This document shows, one piece after another, positions 8,278-17,380 of a stretch of DNA of 64,000 nt. Made by a program: the position numbers and the translations under genes. Position 1 is the stretch's first letter. Every line of letters begins with the position of its first letter. Below the pieces are notes generated by a model, which was not told where the DNA came from, did no database searches, and saw only the letters and a program-made list of their open reading frames with translations. The DNA is from Paraburkholderia diazotrophica (lineage in GTDB: Bacteria > Pseudomonadota > Gammaproteobacteria > Burkholderiales > Burkholderiaceae). The DNA lies in assembly GCF_900108945.1 (NCBI RefSeq), contig NZ_FNYE01000035.1, positions 20,969 through 84,968 of the forward strand. Reading direction: 5' to 3'.

Positions 8278-9065
8278 TGTCGCAAAACACGCAGGATTCG
8301 ATGTTGCGTTTCGATGGGGTGTCCAAGCGTTTTGGCTCGCATACCGTGCTCGACAACCTGGACCTGAGCATCCGGCCGAACGAGAAGGTCAGCATCATTG
8401 GCCCATCGGGATCGGGCAAGACGACGGTGCTTCGCACGTTGATGACGCTCGAACGGGTCGACTCGGGCTCGATCTGGATCGACTCGGAGCCACTTACGCA
8501 TATGCATCGCAACGGCTCGCTGGTGGCTGCCGACGGACGTCACCTGCGGCGCATGCGTAGTAAGATCGGCATGGTTTTCCAGCACTTCAACCTGTTCCCG
8601 CACCTGAGCGCATTGCGCAACTGCATGCAGGCGCCGATGAGCGTCCTCGGCCTGAGCGCGCAGGAGGCGGAGGAACGCGCAACCGCGCTGCTCGACCTGG
8701 TCGGCCTCGGCAACAAGCTCGGCCATTACCCGGCGCAGCTGTCGGGCGGTCAGCAACAGCGCGTGGCCATCGCGCGTGCGCTCGCGATGCGGCCGAAAGT
8801 CATGTTGTTCGACGAGGTCACTTCCGCGCTCGACCCTGAACTGGTCGGCGAAGTGCTGGGCGTGATCAGGCAGCTCGGCAGCGAACACGATCTGACGATG
8901 CTGATGGTCACGCACCAGATGGGCTTTGCCCGTGAGTTTTCCGATCGCGTGTGCTTCTTCCACGGAGGCCGCATTGCCGAACAGGGACCGCCCGAACAGA
9001 TATTCGGCGACCCCAGGCACGACCGGACAAAACAGTTCCTGCGCGCGGTCCTCTCAGGCTCATGA
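8277..9065 (+). CDS. Amino-acid-type ABC transporter ATPase
   Basis: A GlnQ/EhuA-like ATPase of 262 residues. Walker A is GPSGSGKTT, the signature motif is LSGGQQQR, and Walker B with the catalytic Glu is KVMLFDEVTSALDP, followed by the switch His in MVTHQMGF. Two adjacent ATG codons (8274 and 8277) are possible; I prefer 8277 because GGGGAG lies seven bases upstream. The gene overlaps the end of the second permease, so the three transporter genes are translationally coupled. It powers import of an amino-acid-like solute at the cytoplasmic membrane. Confidence 0.93.
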   Translation: MSQNTQDSMLRFDGVSKRFGSHTVLDNLDLSIRPNEKVSIIGPSGSGKTTVLRTLMTLERVDSGSIWIDSEPLTHMHRNGSLVAADGRHLRRMRSKIGMVFQHFNLFPHLSALRNCMQAPMSVLGLSAQEAEERATALLDLVGLGNKLGHYPAQLSGGQQQRVAIARALAMRPKVMLFDEVTSALDPELVGEVLGVIRQLGSEHDLTMLMVTHQMGFAREFSDRVCFFHGGRIAEQGPPEQIFGDPRHDRTKQFLRAVLSGS

Positions 9066-9115
9066 TCGCGCGCGTGCGGCTGCATCTTGTTCACATGAAT
9101 CGTTGCGAGACTTAA

Positions 9116-9802
9116 TTGCCAAAGAACAGCAATAGCAAAGGAAGCAGTTCCCGTGAGCGCTTCGAGCGGATCTACAGCGCGATCCGCGAAAAAATCTGTC
9201 TGCTCGAATATCAGCCGGGCGCGCTTTTATTCGAGGATGAACTCGCACAGCAGTTCGGCGTCAGCCGCACGCCGATGCGTCGGGTGCTGAGCCGCCTCGA
9301 AGCCGAAGGACTCGTCGAGAGCCAGCACGGTGTCGGCACGTTCGTCACCGACTTCGACGACGACACGCTGAAAGAGGTCTATCAGTTCCGGCTCGAACTC
9401 GCCTCGTTGATGGGACGGCTCGCGCCGATCGCACGCAGTGACGAAGATCTCGACCGGATGAGAGCGCTGGCCGCGCGCGGAAAGCGCCTCGCTGCCGCGC
9501 CCACGATGAGTGAGTTCGCGAGGCTCAACCTCGATTACTCGCTCGAACTGACGTCGATGATCGGAAACCGTCCTTTGAAGGAAACCGCCCAGCGCCTGTT
9601 CTTTCTCGCGATACGCATCTGGATAAAGACGCTCGAAGCCGACCGGCTGAAGAACGAGGCTCACATATTTCGCCAGGAAATCGAGGATGTGCTGAAGGCG
9701 ATGGAAATCGGCGATCTCGAATCGGTTGGATATCTGCATCGGACTCATCTTTCGATGAGCTTCGCGCGGCTGCGTCACTATCTCGAATCGAAGCAGGAGT
9801 AA
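9116..9802 (+). CDS. GntR family transcriptional regulator (FadR/FCD type)
   Basis: A 228-residue regulator with an N-terminal winged helix-turn-helix (about residues 14-80, including LAQQFGVSRTPMRRVLSRLE) and an all-helical C-terminal ligand domain of FCD type. The start must be the TTG at 9116: an in-frame TAA lies directly before it and no ATG or GTG precedes the DNA-binding domain. TTG starts with a weak ribosome site keep a regulator low, which would be sensible here. It follows the transporter genes by 50 bases on the same strand and probably senses the solute handled by the transporter and sox operon, acting at the NTGTNNACAN sites around 6.6-6.8 kb. Confidence 0.88.
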   Translation: MPKNSNSKGSSSRERFERIYSAIREKICLLEYQPGALLFEDELAQQFGVSRTPMRRVLSRLEAEGLVESQHGVGTFVTDFDDDTLKEVYQFRLELASLMGRLAPIARSDEDLDRMRALAARGKRLAAAPTMSEFARLNLDYSLELTSMIGNRPLKETAQRLFFLAIRIWIKTLEADRLKNEAHIFRQEIEDVLKAMEIGDLESVGYLHRTHLSMSFARLRHYLESKQE

Positions 9803-9844
9803 TTTCTGCGGGGGCCGCGGCGTTCGTATGGATCTTCTACCGAA

Positions 9845-9883
9845 GCAGAAAGGCGGGGACGTCCCCTGCGTTTCTTTTTCTGC
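9845..9883 (+). terminator. Probable rho-independent terminator after the GntR gene
   Basis: Outer arms GCAGAAA (9845-9851) and TTTCTGC (9877-9883) enclose an inner perfect palindrome GGGGACGTCCCC (9855-9866) followed by a T-rich run (9871-9879). It sits 43 bases after the regulator stop and before the MFS gene. Confidence 0.5.
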
Positions 9884-9936
9884 CGACCTGGTGAAATCCC
9901 GATGCGAACATCGTCCTATGACATCGGCGTATGTAT

Positions 9937-9946
9937 CCGTCGACGG
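9937..9946. promoter_or_regulatory. Palindrome upstream of the MFS gene
   Basis: CCGTCGACGG is a perfect 10-base palindrome flanked by GTAT and TAC (9933-9949 nearly symmetric), about 43 bases before the MFS start. It could be an operator; no matching regulator is evident. Confidence 0.25.
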
Positions 9947-9988
9947 TACTTTAGGAACCCGACAGATCTAACTTTATTGAGGAAACCA

Positions 9989-11368
9989 ATGAGTTACGCA
10001 GAATCGTGGTCCCCCGCCCGCATCACGCCATCCATCGACGACGAGGCTCTTCAAAGCGAAAGCCACGTCATCTCCTCGCGCCAGCTGACGCGGGCCATCA
10101 CGGCCGCCGCGCTCGGCAATGCAACCGAGTGGTTCGATTACGGTATCTATGCGTATGGTCTCGTCTATATCTCGGCGGCTTTGTTTCCGGGCAACGCGTC
10201 AAGCGCGACGCTGTTCGCACTCGGCACCTTCGCCGTTTCGTTTCTGATCCGTCCGCTCGGCGGCCTGTTCTGGGGCCCGCTCGGCGACAGGCTCGGACGC
10301 AAGCGCGTGCTTGCGCTGACCGTGCTGCTGATGTCGGGCGCAACGCTGCTGGTCGGCGTGCTGCCAACTTACGCTTCCGTCGGATGGCTGGCGCCTGCCG
10401 CGCTCATCGCACTCAGGATGATTCAGGGCTTCTCCACGGGAGGCGAATACGGCGGCGCGGCGACCTTTATGGCGGAATATGCGCCCGACAACCGTCGCGG
10501 CTTCTGCGGCAGCTTCCTCGAATTCGCGACGTTGTCGGGCTTCTCGCTCGGCGCGCTGCTGATGCTCGGCTTTTCGATGCTGCTCGGCGACAACGCGATG
10601 CATGCATGGGGCTGGCGCCTGCCCTTTCTCGTCGCAGCGCCGCTGGGCCTTGTCGGCTGTTATCTGCGTTCGCGTCTCGAAGAAACGCCCGTGTTTCAGG
10701 AAGTCGCGCAAGAGATCGACGCGAAGCATCAACCGGCCGTCTCGCTGAAAGAACTCTTTCGGCACTACGGCAAGCAGTTGATCCTGCTGGGCGGCCTCGC
10801 CGCCGCGCTCAACGTCGTCAACTACGTGCTGCTCGCGTACATGCCGACCTACATGCACCGGCAGATGCATGCGAGCGAAACCATGTCGCTGCTGATTCCG
10901 CTGATCGGCATGCTATCGATGATGGTGTTCCTGCCGCTCGCGGGCTGGATGTCGGACCGCTGGGGCCGCAAGACGATGTGGTGGTTCTCGCTCGTCGGGC
11001 TGTGCGTCGCGGCCGTGCCGATGTTTTCGCTGATGACGCACGGCCTTGTTGGCGCGCTGATCGGCTTCACCGTTTTGGGCTTGCTCTATGTCCCGCAACT
11101 CGCGACGATCTCCGCGATGTTCCCCGCGATGTTCCCCACGCAAGTTCGCTACGCCGGGATGGCGATCGCGTACAACATTTCGGCGACGCTCTTTGGCGGA
11201 ACGGCACCGATCATCAGCGACTGGCTCGTGGACAGGACGGGCAACGCGCTGTTCCCCGCGTACTACATGATGGGTGCGTGCGTGGCGGGCGCGATCGCGC
11301 TGTATTTCGTGATCGAGACAAAGGGATGTTCGCTGCGTGGACCTGGATTGCCTGGCAAGTCCAACTGA
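9989..11368 (+). CDS. MFS transporter of the metabolite:H+ symporter family (ProP-like)
   Basis: A 459-residue carrier with about twelve membrane helices. Family hallmarks are GNATEWFDYGIYAYG near residues 42-56, the loop GDRLGRKRVL between helices 2 and 3, a long stretch RMIQGFSTGGEYGGA and a C-terminal ETKG motif. These are typical of ProP/KgtP/ShiA-type proton symporters, whose substrates include proline, betaines and dicarboxylates. I start it at 9989, where GAGG precedes the ATG by six bases; an upstream in-frame ATG at 9902 has no ribosome site. Downstream of the sarcosine oxidase region, a betaine or proline-betaine type substrate is plausible, but the carrier is separated from it by a terminator-like hairpin and may be independent. 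Confidence 0.88.
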   Translation: MSYAESWSPARITPSIDDEALQSESHVISSRQLTRAITAAALGNATEWFDYGIYAYGLVYISAALFPGNASSATLFALGTFAVSFLIRPLGGLFWGPLGDRLGRKRVLALTVLLMSGATLLVGVLPTYASVGWLAPAALIALRMIQGFSTGGEYGGAATFMAEYAPDNRRGFCGSFLEFATLSGFSLGALLMLGFSMLLGDNAMHAWGWRLPFLVAAPLGLVGCYLRSRLEETPVFQEVAQEIDAKHQPAVSLKELFRHYGKQLILLGGLAAALNVVNYVLLAYMPTYMHRQMHASETMSLLIPLIGMLSMMVFLPLAGWMSDRWGRKTMWWFSLVGLCVAAVPMFSLMTHGLVGALIGFTVLGLLYVPQLATISAMFPAMFPTQVRYAGMAIAYNISATLFGGTAPIISDWLVDRTGNALFPAYYMMGACVAGAIALYFVIETKGCSLRGPGLPGKSN

Positions 11369-11408
11369 TTGCCGAACTGGTTGCCGAACCGATTGCCGGT
11401 GGGGAAGA

Positions 11409-11520
11409 CTACGCCGGCCACTCCAGGCCGATGCCGACTTCGATGAAGGGCACGCCGACGGCTTCGAGTTTATGGACCCGCTTCTGCGCCAGCACGCGCC
11501 AGTCTTCCCCGGCATCCGGC
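11409..11520 (-). pseudogene. Possible 3-prime remnant of an unidentified gene
   Basis: Beyond the stop of the beta-propeller gene, one minus-strand frame reads about 36 codons with strong G/C third positions and ends in TAG at 11411. The translation includes DWRVLAQKRVHKLEAVGVP and IEVGIGLEWP, which looks like a real protein C-terminus. There is no start codon or ribosome site of its own, so if real it is a leftover from a deletion or insertion event. I do not recognise the family. Confidence 0.25.
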
Positions 11521-11527
11521 GTACGAC

Positions 11528-13033
11528 TCACGGCCCGAAGCTGAACGCGTAGATCCTGTTGTCGCCTGCGATATAGAGCCGTCTGCCCGCCGCCAGAATG
11601 GTCGCAAAGTGCCGCAGGCCTGGAATACGGTCTTCGTTCCCACCGCCGGCAAACACGGGCTGGCCATTGTCTCCGCGGAAGCCGTGCAGCTTGTTGTCGC
11701 CCTCCGCGCCCGCGATCCACACGATGCGATCTGCCGTGCCGTCGCTGGTCGTGGTGATGGGACTCCCCGCGCCATCCACCCGGGCACACCAGGCGGTGCG
11801 GATGCCGCCGCGCGATGCCGCGACGATCTGCAACACGATCAGGCCCGCTCCGCCCTGCCCGGCAGGGCAAGCGACGCCGTTGCCATGAAGCGCGATGTAC
11901 ACGCCGTTCGGCGCCGGATATGATGCGGGTCCCGTTCGGGTCTGCACGCTCGATACCTGCTGAACGTCAAGCGCGCCACCCATGCCGCCCAGGTGGTCCC
12001 GATCCAGCATATAGGCCTTGCCATCCTTTCCGAGCGCGACGATCAGCCGCCGCCCATTGACGTCGACCGGCATCGGATTGGTGCCGCCCATATCGAGGTC
12101 GCTGTCATCCAGTCGATGCCAGTCGGCAGGCGCAAACGTGTCGCGTCCGCTCGCGGGCGTCTTCAGATCGGTGGCAAGCCGGAGGATAGCTTCGCCGTCG
12201 GCCCACGTCTCGATGCCGCTAGTATTGCCCGTCGCGACGAACAGCGCCCTGTCGGCCACGGCGATGCCGCCCGGCGCCCAGATGCCGCCCTTGGGCCCGC
12301 GAGTCATCCAGCCGCCAAACACGCCGGGGCTGTCCAGGCGCAAGCCGACCACCCCGCCGTGATAGTTGCCGCAATCGCCAAAATAGCCGCCGTACGGTAC
12401 GAAAAGCCGGCCTTCCAGAATGACCAGCGCGCCTCGCTCGCTCTGCACGCGCGAATCAAACGACATGCCTCGTGCGCGCAGGCCAGCCGCGACGTCGACG
12501 GGCCAACCGGGCAGCACGGAGCCGTCGCGCAAGGACAAGCCATACACGAGATGTGCCGGCTCACCCTGTCGGCCCACCAGCGCGTCGACGTAGAGCTTGC
12601 CCGCAGCGGGATCGATGACGGGCGTGCCCGTCACGCCAACGGGATCGACGTTGCCGCACGGCAATGCCGAGCGCGGCACGGGAGGCCCGAGCACCGTACG
12701 CCAGACGACACGGCCCGTTGCCGCATCGAGTGCATAGACGATGTTCGCCTGCGTTGCCGCGATCAGCAGTCCGGCCGCCGAACCCGGCGGGCGCCAGTAC
12801 AGAGGCTGGGCGTAGATATGGCCATCGACCTTGCCGTCGAAGCGGGAGTCGCGATGGAGGTGCGAAGCGCTTTGCCACGTCAGGCCGGGCACGACGTACT
12901 GTCCGCTTCGATCGTCCGTGCGGTGGTAGCCGGGAACGGTGTCGACGTCCTGGGCGCGAACCGCGCTCAGACAGGCGCAAGCGCATGCAATGCAGAGGAC
13001 GAACATCCTCAAGACTGGATTAGCGACCGACAC
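11528..13033 (-). CDS. Secreted PQQ-type beta-propeller protein
   Basis: A 501-residue exported protein with a signal peptide of about 27 residues (hydrophobic core VLCIACACACLSAV, cleavage near VRA-QD). The GTG start at 13033 has AAGGGAG six bases upstream; an ATG two bases earlier is out of frame. The body holds repeated blades with motifs such as YALDAATGRVVW and KLYVDALVG, as in PQQ-like or outer-membrane BamB-like propellers. Residues needed to bind PQQ and calcium cannot be confirmed by eye, so it may be structural rather than a dehydrogenase. It stands alone on its strand and has no cytochrome or PQQ synthesis genes nearby. Function unknown. Confidence 0.75.
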   Translation of the reverse strand: MSVANPVLRMFVLCIACACACLSAVRAQDVDTVPGYHRTDDRSGQYVVPGLTWQSASHLHRDSRFDGKVDGHIYAQPLYWRPPGSAAGLLIAATQANIVYALDAATGRVVWRTVLGPPVPRSALPCGNVDPVGVTGTPVIDPAAGKLYVDALVGRQGEPAHLVYGLSLRDGSVLPGWPVDVAAGLRARGMSFDSRVQSERGALVILEGRLFVPYGGYFGDCGNYHGGVVGLRLDSPGVFGGWMTRGPKGGIWAPGGIAVADRALFVATGNTSGIETWADGEAILRLATDLKTPASGRDTFAPADWHRLDDSDLDMGGTNPMPVDVNGRRLIVALGKDGKAYMLDRDHLGGMGGALDVQQVSSVQTRTGPASYPAPNGVYIALHGNGVACPAGQGGAGLIVLQIVAASRGGIRTAWCARVDGAGSPITTTSDGTADRIVWIAGAEGDNKLHGFRGDNGQPVFAGGGNEDRIPGLRHFATILAAGRRLYIAGDNRIYAFSFGP

Positions 13034-13173
13034 ATGCGTCTCCCTTGCTCATCCCTTCGGAACAGCGTCACGCTTGCGGCCACCTGGCTCTATCTTCGAT
13101 TCCCTTTCCGCCGTGGCCCGCTTCGCTGTGCGAGCGCATTCTATTCTCTTCGAATTGCGCCGGGATATCGCGT

Positions 13174-13716
13174 TCAGTGTTCCGGCTTCGATGGATAGAT
13201 CAGCGTTCCGTCAAGCTGCGGTTGCGCTCCGGGTGTCATCGTTGCTGGCTCCACGCGACCGGCGTTCATGATATGCAGCACCGTCTCGCCGCGCTGCAAC
13301 AGGTAATCCGCGATGATGCGCCGGTGGCATCGCCACCACACGGCTTCTGAACACATGATCACGCACCTTCGCTGATGACCGAGTTCGAGTAGCTGCGCGA
13401 GGGCGTCGCGAAATGCGGCGCTCATCGCGTAGTCCGCATAGTTGCGAAAGGCGGGATGCGTCCAGTAGCCATTGGGTGACGGAGCGTCGCCCTTCGATCG
13501 GCTGCGCCGCCCGCCCAGCCCGGCAAGGTGGATGTAACCCATGTGCTTGCGACCCAGCGCGTCCGGCAACGTCTCACGATTGAATTGCGGATTAGTGCGA
13601 GAACGGGGAATGCTGCGCACATCCACGACTGTCTCGACCTCCGCGCCCGTCAACAGGTCGATGAATTCGCCCAGCGGGTGAGTCGAATGGCCTACCGTGA
13701 AAAACGCATTTGACAT
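13174..13716 (-). CDS. DUF488 family protein
   Basis: A 180-residue cytoplasmic protein beginning at the ATG at 13716, with GCGAGA upstream. The family signature appears at once (FFTVGHSTHPLGEFIDLL), followed by VVDVRSIPRSRTNPQFN and later CVIMCSEAVWWRCHRRIIA, the conserved cysteine-histidine segment of DUF488. The biochemical role of DUF488 proteins is not established. It stands between the beta-propeller and hemerythrin genes, all on the minus strand, without overlaps. Confidence 0.85.
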   Translation of the reverse strand: MSNAFFTVGHSTHPLGEFIDLLTGAEVETVVDVRSIPRSRTNPQFNRETLPDALGRKHMGYIHLAGLGGRRSRSKGDAPSPNGYWTHPAFRNYADYAMSAAFRDALAQLLELGHQRRCVIMCSEAVWWRCHRRIIADYLLQRGETVLHIMNAGRVEPATMTPGAQPQLDGTLIYPSKPEH

Positions 13717-13882
13717 CGATGTCTCGCGCAAATGATCGCGACGATGCGTTCAGTGTACAGAATTCCTTCTTCGGGACTCGCCGTTCAATGAGTTGATGCA
13801 AATACCCGTCTGCTCGAGTCCGGCCTGCGCGCGTCCGGCCGGCGACGTTGAGCGTCCGTCTCACGGCATGGTCCATACTCGC

Positions 13883-14464
13883 TCAGGCCTGCGCATCCGG
13901 AATCGTCTGAACGATCAGAGAAAACAACCGCTGGAAATCCTCGTCAAGCTTTGCGCCTTCAAACGGGTCGCGGTTTGCGCCAAATGCATCATCGAGTTCA
14001 ATCCAGTCTTCTGTCGTAAGCAATCTTCGTGCGGCGGGAAGGACTATTTCTTCTTCGAGCCGCCTGTGATTTCTGTAAAACGCGGCGTACTCGTTCACCA
14101 TCGAGCGCAACTGCGGGAAGGCAGATTCGCCCGCCAGTTCGTAACGGGTCAGCGCATGTTCGATGTTTTGTATTCGCCTTTCGCCCTCTACGTGCTGCGC
14201 TTCCAGTTCGGCGATCACCTTGTCGAGTTCATGCGTGCGATGCCACAGACGCGCAAACAGATATTGATCTTCCTTCGGATGATGTATCCGTTCAGGATAC
14301 TCACGGATGTAGTACAGCATCGCCCGGAAGACCATCAGCCCGGGCGTCTTTACGCCATCCCCAAGCAATTCGACGAAATGCTGCATGCCCGCGATGACGA
14401 CGGCAAGCTGCTGATGCTCTCGCATGATGACCTGAACAGCGCTTCTGGCAGATGGTGTTTGCAT
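13883..14464 (-). CDS. Hemerythrin HHE domain protein
   Basis: A 193-residue helical protein from the ATG at 14464, preceded by GGAGGAG five bases upstream. Residues typical of a hemerythrin-like di-iron site are spread through it: IMREHQQL near the start, RIHHPKEDQYLF, and later FYRNHRRLEEEIVLP. Such proteins bind oxygen or nitric oxide or sense iron and oxygen. It has no fused signalling domain. Neighbours give no clear functional hint, although a YbdK-type thiol or amide ligase lies upstream on the same strand. Confidence 0.85.
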   Translation of the reverse strand: MQTPSARSAVQVIMREHQQLAVVIAGMQHFVELLGDGVKTPGLMVFRAMLYYIREYPERIHHPKEDQYLFARLWHRTHELDKVIAELEAQHVEGERRIQNIEHALTRYELAGESAFPQLRSMVNEYAAFYRNHRRLEEEIVLPAARRLLTTEDWIELDDAFGANRDPFEGAKLDEDFQRLFSLIVQTIPDAQA

Positions 14465-14803
14465 GTCACTCCTCCATCGACTCATCGCTGCCGCGCCGTT
14501 ACGGCCTGGAGTACTCGCATCGCTCGATCAGATGCACGTCCGATCGGCAGACGATAATCGGAGAAAACCTCCGTGCAGCGACTCAAGACAGCGTCGTGAA
14601 CAGGACGCCGCGCATTCAGGACATCATCGGACGTCTTAGGCTCAATAGATTGATGCTGATCAACCCGAGCGATGAACAAGCAGTACCGGCGAGACTTGTA
14701 TTGCCTGCACTGTTCGATTGCGATGCATTTGCGGGAGCGTAGGAGAAAGCTGGAAACCCGAAATTGCCGCGGCTGCCACATCGCGTTCGCACAGACTCAA
14801 CCC
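14465..14803. other. Intergenic region between ybdK-like and hemerythrin genes
   Basis: About 340 bases without a convincing gene. It contains the ribosome site and presumably the promoter of the hemerythrin gene. I see no strong hairpin, repeat or RNA gene in it. Confidence 0.5.
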
Positions 14804-15931
14804 CTATTCCGGCATCTGTGCACCACGCCAGATCTGACATTGCTGGCGAGCAACTTCATGCAACGAGTCGTTCGCACTGTAAATACGGCGCAACCACATA
14901 GCGTCGCTGAAACCGTCACTCACACTGCGCCTGATCATATCGAGGCCCTCTTCCGCGCCCAGATTCCGCGCATGGCGAGCGATTGCTTCGAGCGTCGCAA
15001 GAATGTCGCCCCGAATCGGACCGCGATGGCCCGTCTCCGGGTTCAGGCACACTCCATCGAGCCCGAAGCGGCAGGCCATGAACCGGTTCGTCCGGTAGAC
15101 CTCATAGTCCCGCTCACTGAGGCGCACGGGCTTTTCATCCAGCAAATAACACGCAACCGTTTGAATATAAGCGGCGATTGCGGCGGCCCATTCCACGCGC
15201 AGCGGTGTGTCCATGACACGTACTTCAATCGTGCCGTACCCCGGGCTCGGACGTATATCCCAGTAAAAGTCTTTCAGGCTATTGACGAGGCCCGTTACCG
15301 CCATGCGATCGAAATATTGTTCGAATTCGGACCACCTCGTCACGAAAGGCGCTTGCCCAGACAAAGGAAATGGGGCGACCGAATTTAGCCGGGCGCACTG
15401 GAACTGCGTATCGCTTCCCTGTACATACGGCGAAGAAGCAGCCAAGGCTATGAAATGCGGAACGTAACGCGACAGCGAATGCAATAGAACAAGCGCCGAA
15501 TCAGCATCTGGGCAGCCTACATGCACGTGTTGGCCGAAGATCGTGAATTGCTGATATAGCGCCCCGTACAGCCCCATCAGATATTCAGAACGTTCGCGGC
15601 CGTCAGAACGCTGGTCGTACCAGTTCTGGAAAATATTGGTGCCTCCGCCGCAAACCCCGACATTCAGAAAGTCGGCTGCTCGAACCAGCGTATCGCGAAG
15701 AACCTGCAATTCGCTCCTCACCTGGTCGAAACTCCGGCACACGCCTGTCGATAGCTCGACCATCCCTTCTGTCGTCTCTGGCCTGATCGCCCCAACAAAG
15801 TTCTGCTCTCTCACGAGATTCAGCAACTCCGTCGCCGCCTTCGTCAGATTGTAATCGTGGGTATTGACGACCTGAACTTCGAGTTCGACGCCGATCGTGA
15901 ACGGGTCCGAGGACGCAAATGGTTGCAACAT
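14804..15931 (-). CDS. ybdK: YbdK-type carboxylate-amine ligase (GCS2 family)
   Basis: A 375-residue member of the glutamate-cysteine ligase type 2 family. The N-terminal FTIGVELEVQVVN carries the Glu pair that binds ATP-magnesium, and later GQHVHVGCPDADSAL and YGTIEVRVMDTP are family hallmarks. YbdK of E. coli has weak glutamate-cysteine ligase activity in vitro and its real substrates are not settled. In beta-proteobacteria these genes often sit with esterases or glutathione-related genes; here the nearest partner on the strand is the hemerythrin gene 340 bases downstream. Length is usual. Confidence 0.88.
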   Translation of the reverse strand: MLQPFASSDPFTIGVELEVQVVNTHDYNLTKAATELLNLVREQNFVGAIRPETTEGMVELSTGVCRSFDQVRSELQVLRDTLVRAADFLNVGVCGGGTNIFQNWYDQRSDGRERSEYLMGLYGALYQQFTIFGQHVHVGCPDADSALVLLHSLSRYVPHFIALAASSPYVQGSDTQFQCARLNSVAPFPLSGQAPFVTRWSEFEQYFDRMAVTGLVNSLKDFYWDIRPSPGYGTIEVRVMDTPLRVEWAAAIAAYIQTVACYLLDEKPVRLSERDYEVYRTNRFMACRFGLDGVCLNPETGHRGPIRGDILATLEAIARHARNLGAEEGLDMIRRSVSDGFSDAMWLRRIYSANDSLHEVARQQCQIWRGAQMPE

Positions 15932-16191
15932 AGAATGTCCTGTTGCACGACGATGCTCACGCTGTGCCTGGCGTGCGAGCCGGCGCTAGCGCATCGGGCC
16001 GGGCAAGAGTTTTCAACGGGCACTGCCGACGTGCGGCGCCAACAGCAAGTTCTCTGTCAACCGTCGATGCGGGACCAACGCCGGGCGGGTTCTCTTATTC
16101 TACGCGCGTTGGCAGGGCCAAATGGCCCCCGTCGCAGGTGCGCGTACCTTTCGCAGTCGAACATGCGAAACGATGCCGCACACGTCTCTTC

Positions 16192-16524
16192 CTATTCGCT
16201 TTGAGCGTCGTTCATGCCAGCCACCCACGATTGCAGTAGAGGACTGCTTGTCGTGCACTCGCCGCCATCCGCCAGCATGGCGTCGATAAGGGCACGAGCG
16301 CTGCGGTCGATGCAGGTGAGAGCGATGCTCTCGGATTCGTACATGAGGGGATCGGCGAATTGACCGATGCGCCTTGGTGTCGTCGTTTGTGCCGACGTCC
16401 TTGTGCGCAGCCACCAGGTAACGCAATAGCTCAGCACGAATCCATCGGAGGAGCGGATCGTGCGCGGCTCGATGCGCGCTTCAATGACGAATCCGCGATA
16501 CCGCCCGACGATGTGATCTTTCAT
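16192..16524 (-). CDS. Conserved-looking small hypothetical protein
   Basis: A 110-residue protein beginning MKDHIVGRYRGFVIEARIEP at 16524. The early residues have the alternating hydrophobic pattern of a beta strand pair (VGRYRGFVIEARI and FVLSYCVTWWL), followed by helices. I do not recognise the family. No signal peptide or membrane segment is visible. A longer start 45 bases upstream is possible but has no ribosome site. Coding bias supports a real gene. Confidence 0.55.
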   Translation of the reverse strand: MKDHIVGRYRGFVIEARIEPRTIRSSDGFVLSYCVTWWLRTRTSAQTTTPRRIGQFADPLMYESESIALTCIDRSARALIDAMLADGGECTTSSPLLQSWVAGMNDAQSE

Positions 16525-16780
16525 TGGTTTAATCCACAAATCATTGCTTGAGCGGCCGTACCACGCCAACGATGCTGTCTGCCCGATGCTCTCGGGTCAG
16601 CGCTTCTCCCACCGGCGAGTGGCTCGCGCAAGCAACCGCATCTGCTGCACTTCTTCGACCTGGCCTTCCGCTCTTCGGGCCTGTTTCGTCCGCGATTGCG
16701 CGCGTAAGTTCCCGCCTTGTGCCACGCGTGCCCGCTGCGACGCGTGGCCACCGTCGAAGCACTTCGTCACGTTGCGGCGA

Positions 16781-17122
16781 TCACCGCCCGCTCAGCATCC
16801 GAAGGATCTTCTGTACGATGCGCTCGTGCTGCTCCAGCGCCTCATCGAGCGTACGTGCGCCGTAGCTCTCGTTGTCCGGCTCATGGAGCCCGGCAATGCG
16901 GGTCACAAATAGCAGGGCATCTCTGGTCCCTGTGTCGGACACACCGCGGAAGCGGGTCGTGACTGTCACGCCGAACTCCTCCATCAACGTGCGACGAAAG
17001 GTCAGGTCGTTCTCGGACATCCAGCGCGACCACTCGCTGAAGTCGAATACCTCGACGGGCCTGTTCTTGCCATCGAGGACATACAAGCGTTTGCGTTTGC
17101 GCGGGACGCTGCCGGGTTTCAT
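16781..17122 (-). CDS. Small hypothetical protein
   Basis: A 113-residue protein starting MKPGSVPRKRKRLYVLDGKN. The basic N-terminus is followed by a mixed alpha/beta region (VFDFSEWSRWMSENDLTFRR, VTVTTRFRGVSD) and a C-terminal helix (EALEQHERIVQKILRML). The composition and third-position bias are those of a real gene. It is on the same strand as the preceding small gene, 256 bases away. I cannot assign a function. Confidence 0.55.
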   Translation of the reverse strand: MKPGSVPRKRKRLYVLDGKNRPVEVFDFSEWSRWMSENDLTFRRTLMEEFGVTVTTRFRGVSDTGTRDALLFVTRIAGLHEPDNESYGARTLDEALEQHERIVQKILRMLSGR

Positions 17123-17319
17123 ATTTCAATGAGGGTGCGAACGCATGAGCAATGAAGCTGATCGCCTGTCGCCACGACCTCGGGGACGTCGAATCATTGT
17201 GGCCGCCGCTTTCACGTGCGATACATCCATCGTATATCATGAAAATTCCTGGCAGCCGCGAAGGTGCGACGCTTCACAGACGCGCGGATTCGTTGACCTT
17301 CCGGCCGCGCCAGCGCTTG

Positions 17320-17371
17320 TGACCGTCTTTTGTGACCGTCTTTTATGACCGTCTTTTGTGACCGTCTGCGT
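17320..17371 (+). repeat. 13-base tandem repeat, four copies, ahead of the YbhB gene
   Basis: Units of TGACCGTCTTTTG start at 17320, 17333, 17346 and 17359, the third preceded by an A/G change and the last diverging after TGACCGTCT. The array ends about ten bases before the start codon at 17381 and therefore lies in the promoter or leader. Copy number could vary by slippage and alter spacing of promoter parts. Confidence 0.85.
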
Positions 17372-17380
17372 GAGGTCCCT

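Noticed and set aside
14452..14742. A 96-codon plus-strand frame upstream of the hemerythrin gene
   Set aside because: It overlaps the start and ribosome site of the hemerythrin gene and has no protein-like features.
16541..16762. Possible small genes between two hypothetical proteins
   Set aside because: Two overlapping frames exist but neither has a ribosome site or protein-like pattern.
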